A model generated the notes under the pieces. That model was not told where the DNA came from. It searched no databases and saw only the letters and a list, made by a program, of their open reading frames with translations. Position numbers and translations under genes: made by a program. Shown here one piece after another: positions 7,824-15,489 of a DNA stretch of 64,000 nucleotides. Within the stretch, counting starts at the first letter, position 1; every line of letters starts with the position of its first letter. The stretch is from Anaerotruncus colihominis (lineage in GTDB: Bacteria > Bacillota > Clostridia > Oscillospirales > Ruminococcaceae): contig NZ_VIQT01000024.1 of the NCBI RefSeq assembly GCF_010206195.1, positions 62,001-126,000 of the forward strand. The letters are read 5' to 3'.

Positions 7824-9011
7824 ATGGCGGAAAAACGACGTGACAGCAAAGGCCGCATTTTAAGAACTGGAGAGAGCCAGCGAAAAGATGGGAGATACGC
7901 ATATAAATACACGGACAGCACCGGCAAGCCCCAATTCGTCTATGCCTGGAAGCTGGTAGCCACGGACAAGACCCCGGCTGGCAAGCGGGACGATGTTTCC
8001 CTCCGGGAAAAGGAAAAGGAGATCAACCGGGATATTGCGGACGGTATCGACACCGTAGGCAAAAAAATGACCGTCTGCCAGCTTTACGCCAAGCAGAACA
8101 GTCAGCGAGTGGATGTGAAGCGGGGCACCAAGAAACAGCGGGAGTACCTGATGGGCCTCCTGCGGGACGACCCTCTCGGCGGGAAAAGCATCGACGCGGT
8201 GAAGCCCTCCGACGCTAAGGAGTGGGCCATCCGCATGAGGGAAAAGGGCTTTAGCTTCCAGTCCATCAGCAACTACAAACGTTCCCTCCGAGCCGCGTTC
8301 TTCATCGCCATTGAAGATGATTGTGTTCGTAAGAACCCGTTCAGCTTTGCCTTGAACAAAGTTCTGGAGGACGACAGGGGCGAGAAAACCGTGCTGACGC
8401 TGGAGCAGGAGGTAAGCCTGATCAACTTTGCGCAGAATGACCCTGTGTATCAGAAGTACGCCGATGAGCTTATCATTCTGCTGGGAACCGGGCTGCGCAT
8501 TTCCGAGTTCTGCGGGCTGACTACGAACCTTGACTTGAAGAATCGGCTGATCCGGGTAGACCACCAACTTCTGCGGGACAGCAGAAACGGCTACTACGTT
8601 GAAACGCCCAAGACCAAGAGCGGCTACCGGGAAATCCCTATGAGTGAGCCGGTCTATCAGGCATTTAAGCGGGTGCTGAAGAACCGGGGTAAGAAAACCA
8701 CCGTTACGGTGGACGGCTACACAAACTTCCTGTTTCTCAAAAAGGACGGGACGCCGAAAGTGGGCATGAACTATAACGCCGTGATTACGGGCCTTGTGAA
8801 GAAGTACAACAAGTGGCACAAGGAGCAGTTGCCCAATATCACCCCCCACTCTCTCCGGCACACGTTCTGTACCCGTATGGCAAACGCCGGTATGAATCCC
8901 AAAGCGTTGCAGTACATCATGGGCCACGCCAATATCACCATGACGCTGGACTACTACACCCATGTTGACGCCTGTTCCGTAAAGGCGGAGATGGAGCGGC
9001 TGGCTGCGTAG
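7824..9011 (+). CDS. int: Tyrosine integrase (Tn916 Int-like)
   Basis: The 395-residue recombinase has an N-terminal arm-binding domain (about 1-70), a core-binding SAM-like domain, and a catalytic domain with R in GTGLRISEF (about 226), HSLRH (about 342) and the nucleophile Y in TLDYYTHV (about 376). Length and motifs match Tn916-type integrases, which excise and integrate the element through a circular intermediate. It lies at the right end of ICE-1 and is followed by two dyads. Confidence 0.93.
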   Translation: MAEKRRDSKGRILRTGESQRKDGRYAYKYTDSTGKPQFVYAWKLVATDKTPAGKRDDVSLREKEKEINRDIADGIDTVGKKMTVCQLYAKQNSQRVDVKRGTKKQREYLMGLLRDDPLGGKSIDAVKPSDAKEWAIRMREKGFSFQSISNYKRSLRAAFFIAIEDDCVRKNPFSFALNKVLEDDRGEKTVLTLEQEVSLINFAQNDPVYQKYADELIILLGTGLRISEFCGLTTNLDLKNRLIRVDHQLLRDSRNGYYVETPKTKSGYREIPMSEPVYQAFKRVLKNRGKKTTVTVDGYTNFLFLKKDGTPKVGMNYNAVITGLVKKYNKWHKEQLPNITPHSLRHTFCTRMANAGMNPKALQYIMGHANITMTLDYYTHVDACSVKAEMERLAA

Positions 9012-9160
9012 TAAAAAAGGAAGTGAAAGGCCGCTTTTACTACTTCCGTACTACGTTTCAGCGCAAAGCCACGCCGGGATACGCCGAGATATGCGAAGAA
9101 CTCTCCTAAACGGCAAATGGCGGAAACGCCTGAAAATCAAGGCTTTGCCACCATTTGCCG
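9007..9160. repeat. Inverted repeats at the right end of ICE-1
   Basis: Dyad one, 9007-9055, has arms CGTAGTA/TACTACG with an inner pair GGAAGT/ACTTCC; it starts in the last codons of int and could terminate it. Dyad two has CGGCAAATGG (9111-9120) and CCATTTGCCG (9151-9160), 30 bases apart. Their position between int and unrelated DNA fits recombinase-binding sites at an element terminus, but no target duplication can be checked here. Confidence 0.5.
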
Positions 9161-9252
9161 AGTTACATAAGGTTAGGGCTGGAAATTATAAAATCTTTAT
9201 ATAAATTTTATCATGAATTCATTATTTTTGACCGATCCTCTGGGAGGTTTTC

Positions 9253-10227
9253 GTGACAAAGGAACAGGCTATCGCAGAATTTTTTCAACATAATCAAATC
9301 GATCCGGCGCAAATTGCCAGATACCTCGATCCAAAGCTCGAACGTCTTTCCGAAAAAGTAGACCAGTGGCTGGCCATTGTCGAGCCATCTGACCGGGGGG
9401 TATTTTTGCGCCTGTTGAGCCGATATACTTATCTGACCAATGAGGCTTCTGTCCGGCGGTATCATGAGGGTATCCATATCCTGACGGAAAAGCTGCAACC
9501 CTTCGGCCTCTCCCTTTGTGATCTGTTATTTATTTCAACAGAATCGTCAGACAAACGGAAATCGGGAAGCGATCATGTCCGCACGGATTTGCACCGCCTA
9601 TGTATGGGCCAAATAGACGCCTGCCAGATCGTTGCTTCCACATGCAGGTTGTCTGCAGATGAACTGGCTGGCTACCGTGGTTTCGTCTTTGTGGATGATA
9701 TTGTCGGTACCGGCTTCACCCTGCGTCGGACAATTTCATCTTTTTTGGATCAATTTCCGGATTTTATTAATGCCCCGCTTTTTATGCTTTGTATCGTCCC
9801 GACGGACGCGGGCCTCTCTTACCTTATCGGACAGTTGAAAAAAAGAGACGTCAATATTATCCCGGTCTATAATCAGGAGTGGATCGCTGTCCCGGCGTTC
9901 CAGCACGCGGATATCTTCGCGGCCTCTGAGCGTGACGACGCTATAGAGCGGGTCCGAAAATACGAAGCTCTGATCGACGCGTATATGAAAGATCCGGAGA
10001 AATCATATATACTGGGATTTTGGGGTTGTAGACAGCTCGTATCATTTTACTATAATACTCCCAATAACACATTATGTACATTTTGGCGCTGGACTGATTC
10101 GCATACGCCGCTGTTTCCTCGGGAAAAGCAGCCCCAAATTCGATTAAAGTACTTACAATCGGTGAAGCGAAAAAAGGACGACAATGCATACAGAATCAAA
10201 GCTGAGCAAAGGACGGAGGAGAAATGA
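9253..10227 (+). CDS. Phosphoribosyltransferase-like retron effector
   Basis: The 324-residue protein has a type I PRTase PRPP-binding loop, VDDIVGTGFT (about 147-156), preceded by a hydrophobic strand. The C-terminal part ends with a PNNTLCTFWRW segment of the kind seen in uncharacterised PRTase-like proteins. The GTG start has GGAGGT 4 bases upstream, a rather tight spacing. In a retron it would be the toxic effector, perhaps attacking nucleotide or NAD/PRPP metabolism; that activity is inferred. It overlaps the next gene by ATGA. Confidence 0.78.
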   Translation: MTKEQAIAEFFQHNQIDPAQIARYLDPKLERLSEKVDQWLAIVEPSDRGVFLRLLSRYTYLTNEASVRRYHEGIHILTEKLQPFGLSLCDLLFISTESSDKRKSGSDHVRTDLHRLCMGQIDACQIVASTCRLSADELAGYRGFVFVDDIVGTGFTLRRTISSFLDQFPDFINAPLFMLCIVPTDAGLSYLIGQLKKRDVNIIPVYNQEWIAVPAFQHADIFAASERDDAIERVRKYEALIDAYMKDPEKSYILGFWGCRQLVSFYYNTPNNTLCTFWRWTDSHTPLFPREKQPQIRLKYLQSVKRKKDDNAYRIKAEQRTEEK

Positions 10228-10520
10228 ACCTGATCGATCATTTTGATCAACAGTTGTTGGGTTATCTGCGGGCGCACCCTGACATGCTGTTTCGCGATGC
10301 GGCCCGGGCGCTGGGCGTACATACAATGATCATAGACCATCGTATCCAAAAGCTCATGTCGCTGGGGCTCCTTTCTATGGAACCCCAGGGGGCTTTTCGC
10401 CTGACTGACCGGGCTTTGACCATCTGCACTTCGTTTCCAACGCCAGGAGATGAGGACCCGATCTTTTCGGAGTTTTCCTGGACAGACCTTTATATCCCGC
10501 TAAATCTCACTTTGGAATAA
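10224..10520 (+). CDS. Winged-helix protein of the retron
   Basis: The 98-residue protein has a winged-helix DNA-binding fold: a helix-turn-helix in MLFRDAARALGVHTMIIDHR and a wing in LGLLSMEPQGAFRLTDRA. It overlaps the PRTase gene by four bases, so the pair is translationally coupled. Its last codon and stop lie inside the first arm of the retron RNA repeat, so the effector message and the ncRNA are physically joined. It may bridge the effector to the msDNA, or regulate the locus. Confidence 0.8.
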   Translation: MNLIDHFDQQLLGYLRAHPDMLFRDAARALGVHTMIIDHRIQKLMSLGLLSMEPQGAFRLTDRALTICTSFPTPGDEDPIFSEFSWTDLYIPLNLTLE

Positions 10521-10686
10521 AACCGGGAACGATCAGACCGGGGTGAATTCGCCCCCATGATGAAACGGTTCTAACCACTGTTCACCGTGCGTGCGTCTTG
10601 TCCATTTCATTCCCTGCGGCGCACGCACGGCAAACAGCTAGGCAATTATTTTTAGAATTTATTTTAGTGATCGTTCCCGGTTTTAT
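10517..10686 (+). ncRNA. Retron msr-msd non-coding RNA
   Basis: Perfect complementary ends a1 (10517-10535) and a2 (10668-10686), both 19 nt (first bases ATAAAACCGGG), bracket the segment immediately before the RT gene. Within it, a short hairpin GGGG-CCCC (10541-10555) fits the msr side. A long hairpin with arms CCGTGCGTGCG (10585-10595) and CGCACGCACGG (10620-10630) fits the msd template. The branching G and the exact msDNA ends cannot be fixed from sequence alone. Confidence 0.82.
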
Positions 10687-10714
10687 ATATTATTGATGAA
10701 ACGATGGGTTTGCA

Positions 10715-11719
10715 ATGGAGCTAAATGATTATGTAAATCGGCTGCGTCATGCGATGAAGATCTCTGAAGCGCCCCGCTTTTCACCCGGTTATATTGCACA
10801 GTGCTGTACCTACGCGGAAAATCTGCTCAAACAGGGATTACCTGTCCTATTTGATCAAGCACATATTCGAAAGGTGCTTGGCATGGCCGCTCCCCGTCTC
10901 TGTGACTACCACAGGTTTGCCATCCCCAAACACAATGGAAGCCGGATCATCACGGCTCCCAGCCGCAAACTGAAGCTCCGACAGCAGTGGATCTATCAGA
11001 ATATATTGATCCGAAAAGAAGCTTCCCCGTATGCCCACGGCTTTGTGCCCGAGCGGTCCATTGTGACAAACGCCGCTCTTCATATCGGGTATGCATACAC
11101 ATACTGCGCGGATATCACAGACTTTTTTCCATCCATTACACAAAAACAGGTTCTGCCGGTTTTTCGGAACATGGGGTACAGCAGATCCGCCGCCAGCACC
11201 TTGTGCGGCTTATGCTGTTACGAGGGGGTGCTCCCACAGGGAGCTCCCACCAGTCCATATCTTTCGAATGTGATCTGCCGCAGTCTTGATGAAGAGCTTG
11301 GCGCAATGGCGGAATGCTTCCACGGCGTATTCACTCGTTATGCGGATGATATTGCTATCTCCTCAAATCAGGAGCAACCATGGCTTTGGGAAGCGCTGGG
11401 GCGGATCTTGAGCAAGTATGGCTTTTCGATAAATTTCGATAAATGCAGAATATACAATCCGGGACAGCCAAAACGCATTACCGGCCTGACCGTACATGAC
11501 CGTGTCAGTGTGCCAAAGGCTTTCAAGCGCAGATTGCGGCAGGAAATCCACTATTGCCAGCAGTTTGGCGTCACTGCCCATTTGGAAAACACAAAGGCGG
11601 TACGCTCTATACACTACCGGGAGCATCTTTATGGAAAAGCATACTATATCAAAATGGTGGAACCTGAATTGGGGACGCATTTTTTAGACGAATTATCCAA
11701 AGTGGATTGGCCCGAATAA
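10715..11719 (+). CDS. ret: Retron reverse transcriptase
   Basis: The 334-residue RT shows the catalytic RYADD box (YADD at about 209-212), the retron-specific region X NAALH (about 119-123, NAxxH pattern), a DITDFFPSI strand with the first catalytic Asp, PQGAPTSP, and a VTG-like ITGL motif (about 255) in region Y. There is no maturase or endonuclease domain, which excludes a group II intron. It would prime on the 2'-OH of the adjacent RNA and synthesise msDNA. Confidence 0.93.
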   Translation: MELNDYVNRLRHAMKISEAPRFSPGYIAQCCTYAENLLKQGLPVLFDQAHIRKVLGMAAPRLCDYHRFAIPKHNGSRIITAPSRKLKLRQQWIYQNILIRKEASPYAHGFVPERSIVTNAALHIGYAYTYCADITDFFPSITQKQVLPVFRNMGYSRSAASTLCGLCCYEGVLPQGAPTSPYLSNVICRSLDEELGAMAECFHGVFTRYADDIAISSNQEQPWLWEALGRILSKYGFSINFDKCRIYNPGQPKRITGLTVHDRVSVPKAFKRRLRQEIHYCQQFGVTAHLENTKAVRSIHYREHLYGKAYYIKMVEPELGTHFLDELSKVDWPE

Positions 11720-12096
11720 CTATTTGTTACTGTTATAGGCATGGTTCCCATTGTTTAGGGAAAATCCATGGCTAAAGATTCCGGCGTCGTTCAAAGATCG
11801 TCTAAGGAAGATTTATCTTTCTTGTATTACAAAGTTGATATTGCAGCGCGTGTGGATTATTTAATCCACGCGCGCGTTTATCTTTGTTCCGTATTCTGCT
11901 CTATTGCTATCCATCGCGGGCGCTTATCTTTAATATACAAATCGCTTATGAATGATTTGTTCATCTCTACAAAACAGATCGTTTATATATGTTTTTTTGC
12001 GTAGCCGCTTGACGAATGCACATCCATAATTTAGAATAAAACCGACCGGTCAAGTAGGAAATTTCCAGAAGAATACGTGAGGAGGGTTTACGGCGA
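11720..12096 (+). other. Intergenic region after the retron
   Basis: It contains a strong hairpin (11846-11875, arms GCGCGTGTGGATTA and TAATCCACGCGCGC) followed by a T-rich stretch, which would end the retron transcript. The rest is AT-rich and without a convincing gene; a 78-codon frame at 11768 has no ribosome-binding site and unlikely composition. The promoter for the downstream permease presumably lies in 11950-12070. Confidence 0.55.
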
Positions 12097-13557
12097 ATGA
12101 TTACATTTTTTCTTTGCCTGGCTTTACTGATTGTCGGTTTCTTTACCTATGGAAAACTGGTGGAGCGCGTCTTTTGCATTGACGACCGGCAGACGCCGGC
12201 TCTTGCGCACCCCGACGGCGTCGATTATGTTCCAATGAAAACCTGGCGTATTTTCCTGATCCAGCTTTTGAACATCGCGGGGCTTGGGCCTATCTATGGC
12301 GCCCTGGCCGGTGCGTGCTGGGGGCCGCAGGTTTATCTGTGGATCGTATTCGGTACCATTCTGGGCGGCGGCGTCCACGATTTCCTTTCAGGTATGATGT
12401 CTGAACGCCATGACGGCGCTTCTATCTCGGAAATTGTCGGCACATACATGGGCAAGGTCATTTCCTTTATTATGCGTGTTTTTTCCGTTGTCCTGCTGCT
12501 GTTGGTCGGCATCAACTTCTCGGTCGGCCCGGCCGCGCTCATCGGCATGCTGACTCCCGAGGTCCTGAACACCTCGTTCTGGCTGGCTGTTATCATGATC
12601 TATTACCTGCTGGCTACCTTCCTTCCGATCGATAAGATTATCGGCAAGATTTATCCGATCTTTGGAATCTGCCTGATCATCATGGCTGTCGGCATCGCGG
12701 GGACTCTCCTTCTGAATCCGGCATATTCCAGCCAGATGCCCGAATTGTGGAATTCGCTTGCGGTCGTTCATCCCAAGGGGCTTCCCAAATGGGCCATGAT
12801 GTTCGTCACCGTCGCCTGCGGCGCAATCTCCGGCTTCCATGCCACCCAGTCTCCGATGATGGCGCGTTGCATGACTTCCGAAAAGGAAGGCCGCAACGTC
12901 TTCTACGGCGCGATGGTTGCTGAAGGCATCATCGCTCTGATCTGGGCCTGCGCGGGCGTCACTTTCTACAATGGCGTCGGCCCCCTCTCAGAAGCCATCA
13001 GCGCCCTTGGTCAGGGCACGGTTGTTTACAATATTTCCACTACCCTGATGGGTCCGGTCGGCGGCGTGCTCGCTATGATCGGCGTCATCGCCTGTCCGAT
13101 CACATCAGGGGACACGGCGTTTCGTTCCTGCCGTCTGACCATTGCCGACTGGTTCCACGTCGACCAGTCCAAGACTTCCTCCCGCGCCGTTCTTTCCATC
13201 CCCCTGTTGGCAGTCGGCGCATTCACCGCCATCGCCCTTCCGTTTGATATTCTGTGGCGCTACTTCTCCTGGTCCAATCAGACGCTCGCAATGGTAGTGC
13301 TTTGGACGGGCGCTGTATTTCTTCATAAGTTCGGCTTCCCGCCGGTGTGCTGCTTTATGGCGGCGCTGCCCGCCGCTTTCATGTCCGCGGTCAGCATGAC
13401 CTATATCCTTCAGGCTCCGGAAGGGTTCCGGCTCGCTACTTCTATTGCCTATCCTGTGGGTATCGTTTTTGCGCTCGTTTGTCTGGCCCTCTTTATTTAT
13501 CAGACTTATGTCCGCAGCGGCAAAACGGCGCAGCCTACAGCGCAGGGCAACGCCTGA
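12097..13557 (+). CDS. cstA: CstA-family peptide/pyruvate permease
   Basis: The 486-residue integral membrane protein has roughly a dozen or more hydrophobic helices. It carries the CstA hallmark regions (YVPMKTWRIFLIQLLNIAGLGPIYGALAG and GGGVHDFLSGMMSERH). Carbon-starvation proteins import peptides or pyruvate during nutrient stress. It is shorter than E. coli CstA (about 700 residues) but fits the Firmicutes/Bacteroidetes short form. GAGGAGG lies before the start. It forms a single-gene unit with a clear terminator. Confidence 0.9.
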   Translation: MITFFLCLALLIVGFFTYGKLVERVFCIDDRQTPALAHPDGVDYVPMKTWRIFLIQLLNIAGLGPIYGALAGACWGPQVYLWIVFGTILGGGVHDFLSGMMSERHDGASISEIVGTYMGKVISFIMRVFSVVLLLLVGINFSVGPAALIGMLTPEVLNTSFWLAVIMIYYLLATFLPIDKIIGKIYPIFGICLIIMAVGIAGTLLLNPAYSSQMPELWNSLAVVHPKGLPKWAMMFVTVACGAISGFHATQSPMMARCMTSEKEGRNVFYGAMVAEGIIALIWACAGVTFYNGVGPLSEAISALGQGTVVYNISTTLMGPVGGVLAMIGVIACPITSGDTAFRSCRLTIADWFHVDQSKTSSRAVLSIPLLAVGAFTAIALPFDILWRYFSWSNQTLAMVVLWTGAVFLHKFGFPPVCCFMAALPAAFMSAVSMTYILQAPEGFRLATSIAYPVGIVFALVCLALFIYQTYVRSGKTAQPTAQGNA

Positions 13558-13576
13558 TTGCACAGCTTCAGTTTTA

Positions 13577-13616
13577 AAAGCCGCGCGTATGGAACAATCC
13601 ATGCGCGCGCTTTTTT
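13577..13616 (+). terminator. Terminator of cstA
   Basis: A GC-rich hairpin (GCGCG-TATGGA...TCCATGCGCGC) is flanked by AAAAG and CTTTTTT, a classic intrinsic terminator. Confidence 0.8.
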
Positions 13617-13912
13617 ATGTTTTGCAGACAGCATCCGGCCTTTGACATCCGGATTTTGATATGGAAAGTTTTTTAAAACGGTTGATTTCCGCCTGTAGAT
13701 ATAGTACCCTTTTAACAAGACCCTGTATTCACAGCCCTTGAACACTGTCTGTGTAGGTCTTTTGTCCTGCTCCGCATTAAATTTTCTTGCCAGGTGGCAG
13801 CCCGCCTGCGAGAATCCGCCTTGGCCGGGTACAAAATCCCCCCGTCTATCCAGTGTTCCCTGACTGTGAATACAGGTTCCAAATACCCTAATAAAGTTTG
13901 CAGGTGAATCCA

Positions 13913-15301
13913 ATGATACATCTGAAGCGACTGGCCGTGCTCGCAACGGCCGTCTGTACCCTGTGGGCCGTGGCCGTGCCCACGTTGGCCGTTCAAACAC
14001 CCGGCGGCCTGGATATTGATCAAACAGGTGATCTTGTCAACGGCAGCTATGTGTATCGTTCGTCTGTAACGCTTACGCTCGTGCCGGAGCATCCGCAGGA
14101 CACGCTGCTCATTGAGGACGGCGGGGTCTGGATGGAGCTGACGCCGGACAAGGATCAAAATTATACGCTCACCTTCCGCCAACCGCGGGAATATGCGCTT
14201 CGTTTCTGTACCCAGGCGTCGGATGGCACACGTGGCGAACCGCGCGCGGAAAATTTTACAATCGATCCCATACTTGCACAGCTTATCGACGACAGCCGCG
14301 CGCTTCCAAACCTGCTGACAGCGACTGACAGCGAGGTGGAGGCGCAGCGCGCAAAGATTATGGACGTGCAGTCGCGTTGGAGCGATCTGACCGAAAGCCA
14401 GCGCGCACTGTTCCCTGTCTCAGAGCAGTACCGTCTGACAAAGCTTGTTGGTTGGTTGAGCAATATGCAGCCAACCATCGATGTGCATGCGCCCGACACG
14501 CCCACCATTGTTTTAACCGGAGCGAAAGCGCCGAACGCCAATGTATTTTCCGGCAAGGTCGATGTTGAGGTGCGTCCTGCGACGCTCTATGATCTGGAGC
14601 TTGTCTGTATTCGTGAAAATGATGGATGGCAATATATAGAGCCGACAGACGGCGTATACACCGTATCGTTCACAAAGCCCGGCAGCTATGCTTTTGACAT
14701 CTGTATACGCGACGCCGTAGGCAATCACAGCCCGGCCCGGCGCGTCGCCTTTACGATCTCCAACGAACTTTGCACGTATTTAACAAAGGTTTCCACCGCA
14801 GCCGGCGCGGACGCGGAAGCCGCTCTGATTGAATATTACGCCATGCCTGCGGCGCTGCGGGCACAGGTGGACGCGCAGGTAATCAAACGCCTGCAAACGC
14901 TTTGCGGATGGCAATATGATGCGTATAACCTTGGCTGGCAAGCGTCTGCCGGAGAGCGTCCCGTGCGCGCTGTTGGGATGCTCGGCGCATTTTTACAGGG
15001 CGGCGTCCGTTTTTCCGTGACCGGCGCGCCAAGCAGCCAGTCTCTGCCCAATGTTGCCAAGCAGACGCTTTACGCTTATTCTATCGCTTTTATAGGCGCC
15101 GACGGCGGCGCCGCTGTGCCGCAGTCCCCCATTCTGATCCGTGCGGTGCTTCCGCGATCCCTGCTCGGGAAAAAGGGCGTCCAAATGTATGACGATACGG
15201 GCGCGCCCTTGCAGACGCGTGTAAAAAGTGAGGACGAAGGGATCGTGCTTGAATTTACGGTTGCACGGGCGGGTGCTTATTATATGACCGCGGATATGTG
15301 A
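13913..15301 (+). CDS. Secreted protein with two tandem beta-sandwich/helical repeats
   Basis: The 462-residue protein starts with a signal peptide (basic MIHLKR, hydrophobic core, A-V-P-T-L-A-V-Q cleavage region). The mature part shows an internal duplication. A beta-rich unit ending YTLTFRQPREYALRFC recurs as YTVSFTKPGSYAFDICIRD. Each is followed by a helical unit about 60 residues long that ends near a conserved GW. This resembles Ig-like surface proteins, but I do not recognise a family. ATG 13913 has AGGTGA upstream; a TTG at 13898 is less likely. There is no sortase motif, so it is probably released or loosely bound. Confidence 0.75.
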   Translation: MIHLKRLAVLATAVCTLWAVAVPTLAVQTPGGLDIDQTGDLVNGSYVYRSSVTLTLVPEHPQDTLLIEDGGVWMELTPDKDQNYTLTFRQPREYALRFCTQASDGTRGEPRAENFTIDPILAQLIDDSRALPNLLTATDSEVEAQRAKIMDVQSRWSDLTESQRALFPVSEQYRLTKLVGWLSNMQPTIDVHAPDTPTIVLTGAKAPNANVFSGKVDVEVRPATLYDLELVCIRENDGWQYIEPTDGVYTVSFTKPGSYAFDICIRDAVGNHSPARRVAFTISNELCTYLTKVSTAAGADAEAALIEYYAMPAALRAQVDAQVIKRLQTLCGWQYDAYNLGWQASAGERPVRAVGMLGAFLQGGVRFSVTGAPSSQSLPNVAKQTLYAYSIAFIGADGGAAVPQSPILIRAVLPRSLLGKKGVQMYDDTGAPLQTRVKSEDEGIVLEFTVARAGAYYMTADM

Positions 15302-15305
15302 AGCG

Positions 15306-15365
15306 CCCCCGAGGCGCCGAAAGAGCCGGTTCCAACTGGAACCGGCTCTTTTGGCGCCTCGGGGG
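15306..15365 (+). terminator. Very long hairpin at the end of the secreted-protein gene
   Basis: CCCCCGAGGCGCC (15306-15318) pairs with GGCGCCTCGGGGG (15353-15365). Inside, GAGCCGGTTCC pairs with GGAACCGGCTC around AACT, giving a nearly continuous 28-bp stem with an internal TTTT. It lies 5 bases past the stop and between convergent genes, so it could terminate in both directions. Confidence 0.7.
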
Positions 15366-15368
15366 TAA

Positions 15369-15471
15369 GGGGCGCGGCCGGGGGCCTGCCTGCGGTGCAG
15401 GCAGGCCTCAGACAAACGCCGCCTGGCGTTTGTCTGTCCTGCGCACATGCGTGCGCAGGCCCGGCCGCGCC
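15369..15471. repeat. Cloverleaf-like array of three GC-rich hairpins
   Basis: An outer pair, GGCGCGGCCGGG (15371-15382) with CCCGGCCGCGCC (15460-15471), encloses three perfect hairpins. Their arms are GGCCTGCCTGC/GCAGGCAGGCC, AGACAAACGCC/GGCGTTTGTCT and CCTGCGCAC/GTGCGCAGG. It is not a tRNA. It lies between convergent genes, like the related array at 19183-19291, and is probably a REP/BIME-like intergenic element. Confidence 0.7.
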
Positions 15472-15489
15472 ATCCCCTCCCCCATACTT

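Larger units (their letters stand above)
1..9160. mobile_element. Right end of Tn916/Tn1549-like integrative element (ICE-1), left end outside window
   Basis: The stretch ends with the Tn916-style order sigma-like gene, PemK-like gene, xis, int, followed by two dyads and then an unrelated retron locus. The Bce module and the MerR/SDR pair upstream would be cargo. No left end, flanking direct repeat or transfer gene is visible, so this may be a complete ICE, a decayed one, or only a regulatory/integration module. The right boundary (about 9160) is inferred from the end of the int gene and the last dyad, not from a duplicated target. Confidence 0.55.
9253..11719 (+). other. Complete retron locus (PRTase-like effector, winged helix, msr-msd, RT)
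   Basis: Two effector-like genes overlapping by ATGA are followed by a structured non-coding segment bounded by a perfect 19-bp inverted repeat, and then a reverse transcriptase with retron signatures. Known retrons are anti-phage or toxin-antitoxin-like systems, in which the RT-msDNA complex keeps an effector inactive. The PRTase/winged-helix partner set corresponds, as far as I recall, to type III retrons of the Mestre classification. It sits directly next to the ICE-1 end. Confidence 0.85.

Noticed and set aside
7860-8963. 367-codon minus-strand frame opposite the ICE-1 integrase
   Set aside because: It is a shadow of the integrase, whose catalytic residues are all in the plus frame.
10715-11719. 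Group II intron or DGR reverse transcriptase
   Set aside because: No maturase or HNH domain, no template/variable repeat pair, and the NAxxH/VTG-type motifs plus the flanking RNA ends fit a retron.
11768-12004. 78-codon frame after the retron RT
   Set aside because: It has no ribosome-binding site and spans a terminator hairpin; its composition is unlike neighbouring proteins.
15369-15471. tRNA or tmRNA suggested by the cloverleaf shape
   Set aside because: There are no conserved D/T-loop bases, no anticodon-like loop and no CCA. All stems are perfect palindromes of the repeat type.
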